A stretch of DNA of 64,000 nucleotides from Sorghum bicolor (lineage: Eukaryota; Streptophyta; Magnoliopsida; Poales; Poaceae), in the NCBI RefSeq assembly GCF_000003195.3, contig NC_012872.2, forward strand, positions 25,601,258-25,665,257, written 5' to 3'. The position numbers and the translations under genes are program-made. The notes beneath the pieces were generated by a model. That model ran no database searches. It was not told the origin of the DNA and was given only the letters and a program-made list of their open reading frames with translations. Below are positions 54,154 to 64,000 of this stretch, piece by piece. Each line of letters opens with the position of its first letter. Within the stretch, counting starts at the first letter, position 1.

Positions 54154-56107
54154 CCATGGTGCACCAATGAACTTAGCATGAACACCTTTTGTATCCTTGG
54201 TAAGCACATAGAAAGCATTTAGCTTAATTGAGGATACATTGGCTTTGGGTTTCTTGTTCATGCATTGTTGCTCTAGGTGACCGACTTGCTTGCAAGCTTT
54301 GCAATACTGGCCATTGTTCTTCACAAAACTAGTCTTGTGAGGTGCAAAGGCGGCCTTTCCTTTCTTGGGGTTATATCCCAATCCCTCTTTATAGAGAGAA
54401 GCTCTTTGGCTACCCAAGCACATAAGCAAGCGATCCTCACCACCATAGGCCTTGGCTAAGGTGTGATTGAGCTCTTTCACCTCCTTCTTGAGAATATCAA
54501 TCTCAACTTTTAGTGTGGTCTCACAAGTGAAACCATCACCACTAGATGAGGATGACGTAGATGTGCTACATGAAGGGTTAGTAGAAGCAACAATAATAGG
54601 CTTACTTAAGATATCATATGTTAGGCCTATGTTGCAAGTTTTAGCTTTCTCCATTTTAGTAGGCTCATTTTCACACTTGTTAACTAGAGAGGAATGAGCT
54701 TCTTCAAGCTTAGTGTGAGTCTTTTGAAGCTTCTTATGGTCTTCCTTTAGACTCTCATAAGATGTTCTAAGCTCATCAAGTTCTTGCTCAAGGGTTTTTC
54801 TTATCCTTAAGTAAGGCCTTGCACTCCTTTCTAGTTTCTTTATAGTGATGAGTGCAATCTTCTAGCATAGTGATTAGTTCAGCTTTAGTTGGTTCATCAT
54901 CATCACTATCACTATCACTAGCATGGCCACTCTCATCATCGTATTATACCTTAGTGGCCTTAGCCATGAAGCATGATGGAGTGTCAAAGATGGAGCTTTT
55001 TCCTTGAATTGCAATGCTAGCATGTGCCTTCTTCTTGGTGCTCTCATCATAACTTGAGGAGTCATCACTATCCCAAGTTGCAATATAGGAATCACCCTTC
55101 TTCTTGTTGGAGCCTTCTTTCTTTTCTTGCTTCTTCTTTTGCTTCTTTCTTTCCTTCTTGATAGCATCTTCATCATCACTATCATAAGGACACTTGGCGA
55201 TGAGATGATCCTTGCTATGGCATCTAAAGCACCTCATGGAATGGTCATTCTTCTTGGAGGAGCTCTTCTTTCTTCTTGCTCGATAGCCCTTCTTCTTCAT
55301 AAATTTGCCAAATCTTTTGACAAGAAGAACCATCTCCTCATCTTCATCACTATCACAAGAGCTTGCTTCTTCTTCACATGATGATTCTATTTTGGCTTTG
55401 CCCTTGGATGAGGAGGCCTTGAATGCCACACTTTTCTTCTTCTCATCATCCTTCTTCTCACCATCCTTCTTCTTCTTCTTGATCAAATCATCCTTCTCAT
55501 CATCTTCTCTATAAGCATCATTGGTCATCACTTCTTGGAACACTTGTTGGGGAGTTGATTCACTAACTGTTGTCTTGACTAGCACGGTGATCAATGTGTC
55601 AAATCTCTTGGGCAAGCTTCTCAAGAACTTCATAGAGAATTGACTATCCTTCACTTCTTCTCCAAGTGCCTTGAGCTCATTCACAATGACTTGCAACCGG
55701 TGAAACATCTCCGGCACACTTTCATCTTCTTGCATCTTGAAGCTTGAGAATTTTTCTTGGAGAATGTATGCCTTGGCAGTTTTGGTTCCCTTAGTGCCCT
55801 CAAATATTTCTTCTAGCTTTGCCCATGCATCATGAGCAATCTCAATGTTCTTGAATTGCTCAAAGGTCTTGTCATCAAGAGCTTCATGAAGAGCACCTAT
55901 TGCAATGTCATTGCATTGAAGCTTCTTTTCTTCAACCGGTGTAGGTGCATTCTCATTTGAAACCTCAAACTTTGTTTCGGTCACCTTCCAAACTTCTCTA
56001 TTGATTGACTTGAGATGAGCGGTCATCATGACCTTCCAATAAGCATAATTGGTGCCATCAAAGTAAGGTGCCTTCTTGGTGTTGTTGATATGCAAACTAA
56101 GAGCCAT
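54154..56107 (-). pseudogene. Copia-type gag with two zinc knuckles, broken by one stop and one frameshift
   Basis: It starts with M-A-L-S-L-H-I-N-N at 56107 and runs 387 codons to TAA 54944-54946. The N-terminal copia gag domain includes F-D-G-T-N-Y-A-Y-W-K. A lysine-rich region and C-F-R-C-H-S-K-D-H-L-I-A-K-C (residues 293-306) follow. The frame resumes after the stop, then shifts at an A-run near 54798. Its C-terminal part (54154-54654) holds a coiled coil and C-K-A-C-K-Q-V-G-H-L-E-Q-Q-C. It would package element RNA. Confidence 0.8.
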
Positions 56108-56149
56108 TTCTTCACCGTAGGTTGTTAAGCCTCAAATAAACGGTGCCTC

Positions 56150-56162
56150 GGATTTGATACTA
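56150..56162 (-). promoter_or_regulatory. Degenerate primer-binding site of element I
   Basis: The minus strand after the LTR reads TAGTATCAAATCC, similar to the initiator-Met type TGGTATCAGAGC used by most copia elements, with mismatches. Confidence 0.35.
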
Positions 56163-56164
56163 CT

Positions 56165-58032
56165 TGAAAGGTCCAAATGGCTAGAGGGGGGTGAATAGCC
56201 TATTTAAATTTTTTCTATAAACTTCAACTAGACAAATTGATTAGTAAAACAAAAGGCGAAGCTATTCTAGCACTTAGCACAACTAAGCTATGCAAGCCAC
56301 CTACACAAGTCTAGCAAGAAAGCTAAACACTAATTACAACAAGAAAGCACAACTAGAAGCTTGCTACACTCCTAAACAAGATAGCTAAGCTAAACAAGCT
56401 ATACAACTAGCAAGGTATGCACATAAGTAAAGGAGAGGGGAGTGATTGTTATACCAACGTTGAAGAGATAGATATAGCCAATTAATCAATCACAATTATA
56501 AGAGAATCCTCGACAAGAGATGACACGAGATTTTTTACCGAGGTTCACTTGCTTCCTGGCAAGCTAGTCCTCGTTGTGGTGATACACCCACTTGATGGAT
56601 CACGAGCTAATTGGCAATCCAAAGCCAAACCCTCAGCGGGTGCCGCACATCCACTCATAGGATGGGGATCCTCCAAGCCACGAGCAATCCACTAGAGTAA
56701 CCAATTTGCGATCTCCCATGGGAAAGGCTCAAGAACCCCTCACAAATCACTTGGTGAGGCTCCAAATAATCTCCAATCACGAGCTCAACACCACTCTGCT
56801 CCAAGCCATCTAGGGCATCGGGAAACACCCAAGAGTAACAAGAATTCCGCAGCAAACTCAAGGATCAAGTGCCACTAGATGCAACTCTCAATGCAATGCA
56901 CTTGAATCTCACTCAATCTCACTAAGATTAGCAATCAAGCAAGGAGATGCGTGGAAGGAGTGTTCTCTAGCTCAAAGTATGCCTCAAGTAATCAAATATG
57001 CAAGAGTTTACCTCCCAAGGCCGGCCACCTTCTATTTATAAGCTCCCTCAAAGAACTAGCCGTTGGCCACTTTCACTAGGCTGAAATCGGGGGCACCGGA
57101 CGCTACCAAGTGATCACCGGACGCTCGACCCCCAGCGTCCGGTGCTCAGGGGTTGGCCACGTGTCCTCCTTAAATCTCGCGCATCAGTTTCTAACGGCTA
57201 CCTGCAAAACACCGGACGCTCTGTAGGTCCACACCGGATGCGTCCGGTGCACACCAGACCCGTGCGCAGAGAGTTTTGCAAACTCACAGGGTCACCGGAC
57301 GTGAGCCACCGGACCGTCCGGTGCTCACCATACCCATGCGCAGAGAGGGTCACAAAAACGCCCGCACACCGGACGTTGAGCACCGGACTCACTCTGGTGT
57401 GTCCGGTGCACTCTGCTAAACCCGACAGTACAACGGACGCTAAAGGCCAGCGTCTGGTGCCTCCGCGCAGTGCGTCCGGTGATTGTTTTTCAGTGAGAAA
57501 CACTCTCGTGACTTCTCCAAAATTCCCATCGGCACAATAGAAAATATATACTTAATTTTCTCAAAAGCGTTGAATCCTTTGCAAATGTGCTAACACCAAC
57601 AAGTGTCCACCACCAAAGTGCATGTGTGTTAGCTTTTCACAAACGTTTTCACCAACGGAGTTAAGTTAGCACTTTACTAGATCCTAATGCATATGCTCAA
57701 GATATGGACCTAGTAGCACATGATTCGAGAGATGACCTAGATTTCCCCTCTTGATAGTCGGCTATTTATCCTAAACCCGGTCAATCACTTCTCTACTCAT
57801 CTTAGACTGGCAAAAGTAAAACCCTATGTTTATACCTTAGCCTTGATAACTTTGCTCCTCGTCTATTACCATAATCTTTAATTTATGCTTCATCTCTTTG
57901 TGATCATGTGGCCACCTTTTCATGCCACCTTGCACCTTCATCACATGTGTTGCTATGCCTAACTGAAATCACTTAAACACAAGGCATTAGCAACTTGGTT
58001 CATTAATTACCAACACCAAACTTGAGCTTTCA
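56165..58032 (-). repeat. 5' LTR of copia element I
   Basis: It runs from TGAAAGGTCC (56165) to GAGCTTTCA (58032) on the plus strand, with inverted TGAAAG/CTTTCA ends, 1868 bp. TATAAATA on the minus strand is at 57033-57040. Upstream of it (57080-57480) is a dense array of CCGGAC/GTCCGG boxes. No second copy is in the window, so the end positions rest on terminal motifs only. Confidence 0.65.
57080..57482. repeat. Array of CACCGGACG/CGTCCGGTG boxes in the copia LTR
   Basis: About 14 occurrences in 400 bp, in both orientations (for example 57087, 57116, 57137, 57213, 57232, 57293, 57310, 57368, 57400 and 57471), some forming head-to-head pairs such as 57310-57325. They lie 50-450 bp upstream of the minus-strand TATA box. 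Confidence 0.7.
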
Positions 58033-58640
58033 AAAGAGTTCATATATGTTGCAAGATCCCCTGGCATGATTCAAAATTTTGAAACATAGTGCTTATGGGG
58101 AGGTCGGCCGATCCCCACATTGGGGTGTTCACCACTTGCCCTTCTGCCCCTATAAATACCCATGCATTGTGAACTCAATTCCATACCCAAAACCACCAAA
58201 ATTATCTTGAGCTCACAATCCCTCTTCTCTCTTCTTAGTTGCAAGTTATTTCTCAAGATTAGAATAGTTGTCAAAAAAATTAGTCTTGCATAGGAGTAGA
58301 AGTAGGAAAAAGTTTGGTTGTCTGTGTTGTACAGGAAAATGGAGAAAGCATTCCTCTCCCGATTCTAGAAGTCCAAAGGGGGTGAGAGTTGTTCTCAAAG
58401 CTCTCATCACTCTAATGAGGGAAGCCATGAGAGAATGGAGGAAGAGGAGAGTCACCATCAAGTGGTGATCTATGAACCTCCTCCAAGAGCAATGGAGCCT
58501 GAAGAATGAACTCATATTAACACCAGAAGAGCTGATCAAGTTCGACAACCTAAAGAAGAGCGGTTTCCGCCATACAAGTCCTCGACCTGGCCCTTGTGAA
58601 CCGCAAATGTATGACTAAAGAATTCAATGATATTTTAATA
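58033..58640. other. Unassigned stretch with an LTR-like TATA region
   Basis: A CTATAAATACCC box near 58150 follows a GGTCGGCCGATCC palindrome-like site near 58100. Downstream is a transcribed-looking leader and short frames (58268-58468) that I do not recognise. It may be the end of another LTR and the start of an internal region. No function assigned. Confidence 0.35.
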
Positions 58641-60068
58641 CCATTGATTTGGGAGGTTTTTGGTGAGTACCTTAAACTTGGTATAGAAGTGCTCATTGGG
58701 ATATTTTAATACCCTTGATTTGGGAGGTTTCAAAGAATTTTTATGCACACTAAATTTGACTCATAACTTGGTTTCTAGTAAGTCTTCCTTCTAGTTGCAT
58801 TTCATCTGAGTACTTCCATTATTTACTTTCTATCTTAGTTTATTTTAAGGATACAACCGGCCTACTGGCATATTGCTTTGCCTTGTGGGAAGTGCTCAAA
58901 ACGTGGGGGAATGCCAAGGACGGACAGGGCTGTCACCACCTGCTGCCATCCCCTCAACCATGGACTAGGACAATGCATTTACCCGGCCTTTACACCCAAG
59001 CACCATGCTTACATGCAAAGAACCTACTCGGACTCCCCCGGGTCCCCGACCCTACGGATCGACAGGTAAGAAGCCCGAGCCTACTCAAAAGAGCATGATA
59101 AACCCCCATCTTCACACAAAGCTATTTCTAGGCAATTAATTAACATGAAGCAATTAGACTAAAGTCCTAAGTGAGAATAATACAACATACACTTAGCACT
59201 AGTTCATATAATACACTACTAGCCCTAGTGTAGCATTATACTATAAGAACTATATACTAAAATGTATGTCATATCATTTTCACCAGAACTATATTCTAGT
59301 TCATATGCTAGCATCATAAAACAGGGCCTATGATCTATGTCATATACCATAGCATAAGAACTATACTCCAGTTCATATGAAGAACTATATCGTACATGAT
59401 AAGGCATGGACTTGGAGTAAAGATATTCTTTATTCATACCCGAGTTTCTCTCCAAGGAGCCAAGCCCTCCTTGATAGCTCACCCAACTCTCTCTCCAAAA
59501 GCTAAAAGGAAAAACTAAGAAGAGGTAGTGCCCAAGTGCCTTGAAGGTGGAGTGCTGATTGTGAATGTGATGAGATGAATGGAGCCTCCCTCTCCCCCTC
59601 CTTAAATAGGTGGGGAAGGTCGGTTCCCCAGGGTGTAAACTGCAATTTGCACGCGGGGACTGCGGGAGGATGGGCTCAGCACCGCCTCTGCGAAAGGCGG
59701 TGCCGCGATGGGCTGGGTCAGGGTCGGCCGACCCTAGGGGGCGGCCGCCCCCTGGTGGGACCCGCTGGCCCCGGCCCGAAGCCCGTTCCCTTCCTCTCGG
59801 GCCCCTAAGTCCAGATCCACCTGCAAATTGACGCACTTCTATATTGGGCTTTTGGGTACTTGTTTATTTGCGCATTTTTTGACGTGTCGGATTGCGCCTT
59901 TTTATTTGCTTTCCATCTGTATGCCTGTATATGATCTGCAAAACACAACTTGCACTACATGTGGAACTTGGTAAGCATTTAATAAGTATATGTGAGTAAA
60001 ATACATGCTTTTCTTCCTTTGCATGGACTATGTTGGCGGGGTAAATATGTCATTAAGAACCGCCAACA
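58641..60068 (-). repeat. Probable LTR of another Athila-like element, minus orientation
   Basis: The plus-strand right end reads GAACCGCCAACA at 60068, i.e. TGTTGGCGGTTC on the minus strand, typical of this LTR group. On the minus strand, GC palindromes at 59737-59752 and 59721-59734 precede TATTTAAGG (about 59602-59610) by about 140 bp. The other end is placed near 58641 from weak similarity to the H LTR end and is uncertain. Short open frames within it (59225-59836) are not genes. Confidence 0.45.
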
Positions 60069-60930
60069 GGGAGGACTCCCACAAGAGGTAACATGTATCT
60101 TACATTCTTGCACTTAATTTTAGTTCTTAATTTCAGTATTTAAATTTTAGCAATTTTTCATCATCTTTCAAAAAAAATCCACTCTCATGTGCGCTATGAT
60201 ATGTTAGTTTCTCTTCTGTTGAAATGATAAATAGTTGCTCTCTCTATAATTCTCTAGTATCTAAGTTATAATTTAGTGTTCATCAAGATTTAAGTTTGTT
60301 GGCTAAAAATGTCTCATTTTGAGAACTTGAAATCTTGTGGGTTGCAAATACATAATCCTTTTCTAAGTTGTTGCGAGACATGATATGGTATAAATAGATT
60401 TTGCTATGACTTTGTTCTAAGAGAAACTTGACATCCGGAGTTTTCTTTTCAAAAATTCAAAACAAAGAGTTCCTCAATTATTATGAAATACCTACCAAGG
60501 CCATATGACTTGCTTAGTATTTTGTACACCTTTAGTCATATGCGGCTTGCGGCGCTTTGAGTTGAGTCAAATCCTAGGTATCCTAGAGTGAGATTATGGT
60601 CATGCACCCATGATATGAGATTCACGCACCCACCAATTAAAGCCGACTCTCACACTGAGAAGTTGCGCACAACATGCACCCTTCCATCCACCCAAAATAT
60701 GCCAACTCTTACCCTGAGAGTTGTGCCTTAGCTTCCACCAAATAAGTATGCCAAACTCTCACCCTGAGGTTTGCACATCCCCATACACAATTTTACTCCT
60801 TACATCACCATCATGACATCTCTTCATTTTCCTCTTTGAGATCCCTTTGAAACATGTGGGCATCAGTTATCCATGAAAAAAATGAAGGAAAAGCCAAAGG
60901 GCATGGACGGGAAAATCAAAATCCCCATCA

Positions 60931-61008
<78 letters not shown>

Positions 61009-61619
61009 GATCCATTTTTTTAGGGCCCATATGTTTACATTCTCTCATTCTCTTCCTCAAATAAAAAGAGTCATGATACAAGGAGTAACCAAAAATATTT
61101 AGATAGGACTACCACCAAAAATTCCACACACTTGCACATCTCAATCAAGGTGTATAACTTGTATCTCCTCATGGTCCGGGCTTTGACTTGGCAACACAAG
61201 TGTCGTAAGTACGCCCACCTTAATACCTTCGCAAAGCTCCATTCTCAGCCTTAGTGGTAGGTCTTAAAGGCAAACACAAATGCCTTTGGTGAGGATTTCT
61301 TACACATTGAGCGATTGAGAGAATCATTCGAGGAACTTATTTATTTTGCAAAAATTTATAAAACCTCTGGATTGATGGTCTATCAAGGGATGAATGAATG
61401 GTGAGTCTGTTACAACCATTCAATCTTGCAACCACCCAAGAACTTGGAAAAGCTATAAGCCCCATGAGAAGTCAAGGTAAAGAGTAGATAGCATGCCAAC
61501 TTATTTAAATTGTGAATGAATGTTTTGTTATAGGTATGGTACTCTTGAATTATATCGGCATAGTAGCAACTCCTAATCAACAACCATACTTTATTATTTG
61601 CTCGAGACGAGCAAAGGTT
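60069..61619 (+). other. Non-coding 3' region of element K
   Basis: AT-rich sequence lies upstream of a polypurine tract and LTR. It carries the same kind of phrases as the 3' regions of E-H (AAGTACG, TCTCACCCTGAG repeats near 60650-60760) and the AT microsatellite. No gene seen. Confidence 0.5.
60933..61007. repeat. AT dinucleotide microsatellite
   Basis: About 37 uninterrupted AT units. The frames running through it are artefacts. Confidence 0.95.
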
Positions 61620-61633
61620 AAGCTTGGGGGACT
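61620..61633 (+). promoter_or_regulatory. Polypurine tract of element K
   Basis: AAGCTTGGGGGACT directly before TGTTGGCAGTC; close to the tract of E, F and G. Confidence 0.75.
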
Positions 61634-62523
61634 TGTTGGCAGTCATTATAGACCAATCATAAACTGCCAACTTGATCCAAAAGGAGAAGAAGCAATCGTA
61701 TTATGTACACACATGCATTTTATTACTAACAAGTTCTACTTGTACCATAGTGATTATATTTTGGAGGAATTATAGTGCAACAAGTGGAAATGTGCCATAC
61801 CAAGAAGAAAGCACAAAGTACCAAAAGACGTATTCAGAAATGCACAAACCAAGAAAATAGAGAAAGGAACGAACAATGCAGAACTGGGCCTAATCGTAAC
61901 CATGGGAGAGATCCAGGCCTAGAGCCAAACCGACCACACGAAGGCGGTGGCCAGGGGGACCCACCTAGGGTGCGGCCGCACCCTGGTGCGGGTGCAACCC
62001 TGGAGGCGGCAAACCGGGCCCATCTTTCTCAGGCGGTTGCATGCCGCCATGCATAGGACGGTTTCACCTACTACCAAATTTAGATGCGACGAACCGTCCT
62101 AGTTCCACTATAAAAAGAGAGGCACTCCCCCCTTTTCAACACACACATCATTTGGAGTCAGTTTACTTCACACCTCTCACTTGTATCTTTAGTCTAGATT
62201 AGTAGTAGAGCAAGGAAAGAGCTAGCAAGGGAGCTTGTCTCCTTAGAAGAAAGGATCTAGACTTGGTATGAATAATATTCAATCTTCTTCCATGAGCAAA
62301 TTCTATTTATCTTTATATGATTATGCATATGAACTAGAGTATGGTTGTGTTCTTATCATGCCCATAGTATATGAACTAGTTCTTAGTTCTTGTGCTATGT
62401 TCTTGATATGTTCATCATTGTTCTTCATTGTTCATCAGATTAGTATGATTAGGATTAGAATTAGGAATGGGATGATGATTCACCTAGGGGACATGAATGA
62501 GCCATTTGTCTCCTTTCCCGGCA
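61634..62523 (+). repeat. 3' LTR of element K
   Basis: It starts TGTTGGCAGTC. A perfect palindrome GGGTGCGGCCGCACCC at 61968-61983 lies about 141 bp before TATAAAAAG at 62109. The right end is placed where a copia gag frame begins (about 62523) and may be off by several bases. Confidence 0.55.
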
Positions 62524-62844
62524 TTAGTAGCAACTTCTCTTTGATTGAGCCTTTTCTTCCTTGCTCATGTGTTGCTTCTCATTGCCTTGCCTCTTGAGAG
62601 TTGCTTGAGCCTTCTTCTCAAGCATGGTAGGAGACTTCGAGGCAAAGTGTCCATCATTCTTGCACTCAAAGCATTTGATGTGGGAGAGGTGTTTTGATGA
62701 CCTTGATTGTCTACCTCCCCTTCTTGTCTTCTTCTTCATCATCCCCATGTCACCACCATCTTCATGGTAGATCTTGACTTGAGCTTGGGGCTTCTTTTCT
62801 TGCTCAACTTGTGGCTTTGGTTGAGGCTCTTCTTGTTGCTTCAC
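62524..62844 (-). pseudogene. Copia-type gag fragment
   Basis: About 106 codons on the minus strand with a lysine-rich segment and C-F-E-C-K-N-D-G-H-F-A-S-K-S, a zinc knuckle whose last cysteine is now serine. A second knuckle starts (C-Y) and is cut at 62524. Both ends are bounded by LTRs (K on the left, J on the right), so the fragment is the remnant of an older insertion site. Confidence 0.65.
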
Positions 62845-64000
62845 TGTTGACGGTCCTTAAGTATCAAATATAATCAGCAAATAAACAAAGAAAAGGATCC
62901 AAATGCAACCGATGCCCAGACTTAGGGTTTTATCTGACAGAATTCCACAAGTTTTGGTGTTTGTCTATTTCTGTAGGGGGTTATCAGGAAATAGGAAGGA
63001 AAGGCCCACATGTCGGGTTTACTTAGAGATATTAACATGCCGCGCAATTATCTAACATCTAGAAAAGTCTAGAAGCCACGGGAACGAACGGGAGGCCGAT
63101 CGGGCCTGGGGGGCAGGGCGCCCGCCCTCTGCCCTTGGGCGCCCGCCCTGGTCTAAGGACCAATCAGGTTCAATCACGCGGATCATGCTCCACTGACCTA
63201 AAGGATCAAGGAAAACCGTGCGATTAATGTCGGTTTGATGCGACGTCCCACATTCATTTGGAAGGACTATATAAGCAGACCCCCTGGCCCCTGGAGGAGA
63301 GCACCTCTATCTCTCTGAAACCCTAATTCATTATCCATCTCGGGAGAAGAAGCCTCTGATCAAGCCCTAGAGCCACCACATCAATAGATCTCTAGTTTAG
63401 CATAGCTACATAGGATTAGAACTAGAAGGAGTCAATCTTCGAATGGTTTCCAGATCTGTCAAGAGGATTCTTGGTAATTCCTCTATTGTTCTTCAATTGT
63501 TCATCATTGTTCTTCAATATTATGAATATGACTTTGTTCTACTTCAATATATTGATTATGACTTTGCTCTACTTGTTTATATTTGCAATTATATTGATCT
63601 TAGTTTATCATAGTTATATGCTTGGCTTAGTTAGATTGGAATTATATACATGTTTAGGATCATATAGCGTTTATCCATGTGTATAGTGGGTAAATGATAA
63701 GTATTGTGTAGGCATGGTGCCTATACCGTATTTATCTGCGATTGTACCCTATATGCTGGATCGCGGGGTAGTTCGTGGTAGTGACAGCTCCATTGATTCT
63801 TATATAGTCCCCCTCTCGTGTATAGGGCAGGCAGAGCAACATTATTACAGGGGAGTGATTGCTATGTTTCTCATCTTCCTTGATAATATCACTATGCGTG
63901 GGCGTAGTCCTGTCTCGTAATGATTGCCAAGTATAATTGCACTAACTATGATATGCTAGACTTTATAGTTAAGAATAACTTAGGAAATATTCTTGTAGTT
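62845..64000 (+). repeat. LTR of element J, running off the window
   Basis: It starts TGTTGACGGTCC right after the copia gag fragment. The U3 matches F/G closely, with GC boxes at 63116-63127 and 63137-63148 (21 bp apart) and TATATAAG at 63268, 152 bp on. Sequence after about 63300 is unlike the R/U5 of E, F and G and lacks the CTAGTT tract. The end is not in the window. Confidence 0.7.

Larger units (their letters stand above)
54154..58032 (-). mobile_element. Element I: 5' part of a SIRE-like Ty1/copia element
   Basis: On the minus strand: 5' LTR (56165-58032), a weak primer-binding site and gag. gag is cut at 54154 by the LTR of G, so protease, integrase and RT lie elsewhere, probably beyond the left edge of the window. 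The copia assignment rests on the gag domain with CX2CX4HX4C zinc knuckles and on the LTR sequence beginning, on the plus strand, TGAAAGGTCCAAATGGC. Confidence 0.75.

Noticed and set aside
57142..57540. 132-codon plus-strand frame in the copia LTR
   Set aside because: It is produced by the CCGGAC box array; it lies upstream of the TATA box on the other strand and has no homologue.
60854..61102. Frames of 60-80 codons through the AT run
   Set aside because: Poly-Ile/Tyr readings of a microsatellite.

Overview
This window looks like a stretch of repetitive heterochromatin from a grass nuclear genome, probably a panicoid such as sorghum or a relative. That reading rests on Athila-, Tat- and SIRE-like LTR retrotransposon proteins, grass-style LTRs and TG...CA ends with 5-bp target-site duplications (TSDs). 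I see no host single-copy gene, tRNA, rRNA or bacterial-type feature. The sequence is LTR retrotransposons nested in one another.

Layout. 1-6945: 3' part of an Athila-type Ty3/gypsy element (H, + strand) with a broken pol, an extra gene at 3851-4480 that has its own promoter, and a 3' LTR. 6946-37925: a non-autonomous element of a related family (F, + strand; 5' LTR truncated, 3' LTR 36644-37925). F is split by a Tat-type Ty3/gypsy element (A, - strand, 9225-33441, TSD GATAT). A is split by a long sequence that looks like a solo LTR (X, 10292-22142, TSD AATCG). X is split by a second non-autonomous element of the F family (E, - strand, 10362-17996, TSD GTGAT). 37926-54153: 3' half of the autonomous Athila-type element G (+ strand), which shares LTR and polypurine tract with E and F. 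G's integrase is split by a second Tat-type element (C, - strand, 39046-51077, TSD ATTTT). 54154-58032: gag and 5' LTR of a SIRE-like Ty1/copia element (- strand), apparently the target of G. 58033-64000: LTR pieces of further Athila-like elements, a second copia gag fragment, a long AT microsatellite and an LTR running off the right edge.

How the genes work together. gag, protease, reverse transcriptase, RNase H and integrase are the replication machinery of each element. C is closest to intact: 460-bp LTRs with about 5 differences, and a continuous 1050-codon pol with all visible catalytic residues. Each Tat element also carries, antisense to pol and tail-to-tail with it, an intron-containing gene with its own TATA box. 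In C this has six exons whose coding lengths sum to 2796 nt (932 codons including the stop), with one internal TGA. In A the gene sits in the same place but its N-terminal domain differs (plant-mobile-domain-like) and it is decayed.

Most striking non-gene signals: (1) the hexamer ATCGGC/GCCGAT is about 20-fold over-represented across element A, on both strands and in LTR, coding and non-coding parts alike; (2) paired GGGCGCCCGCCC boxes lie exactly 21 bp apart and exactly 152 bp upstream of the TATA box in the E/F/G/H/J LTRs examined, and a similar pair precedes the extra internal gene of H; (3) a polypurine-tract-like motif is reiterated about ten times near the 3' LTR of C. All counts and alignments here were made by eye.
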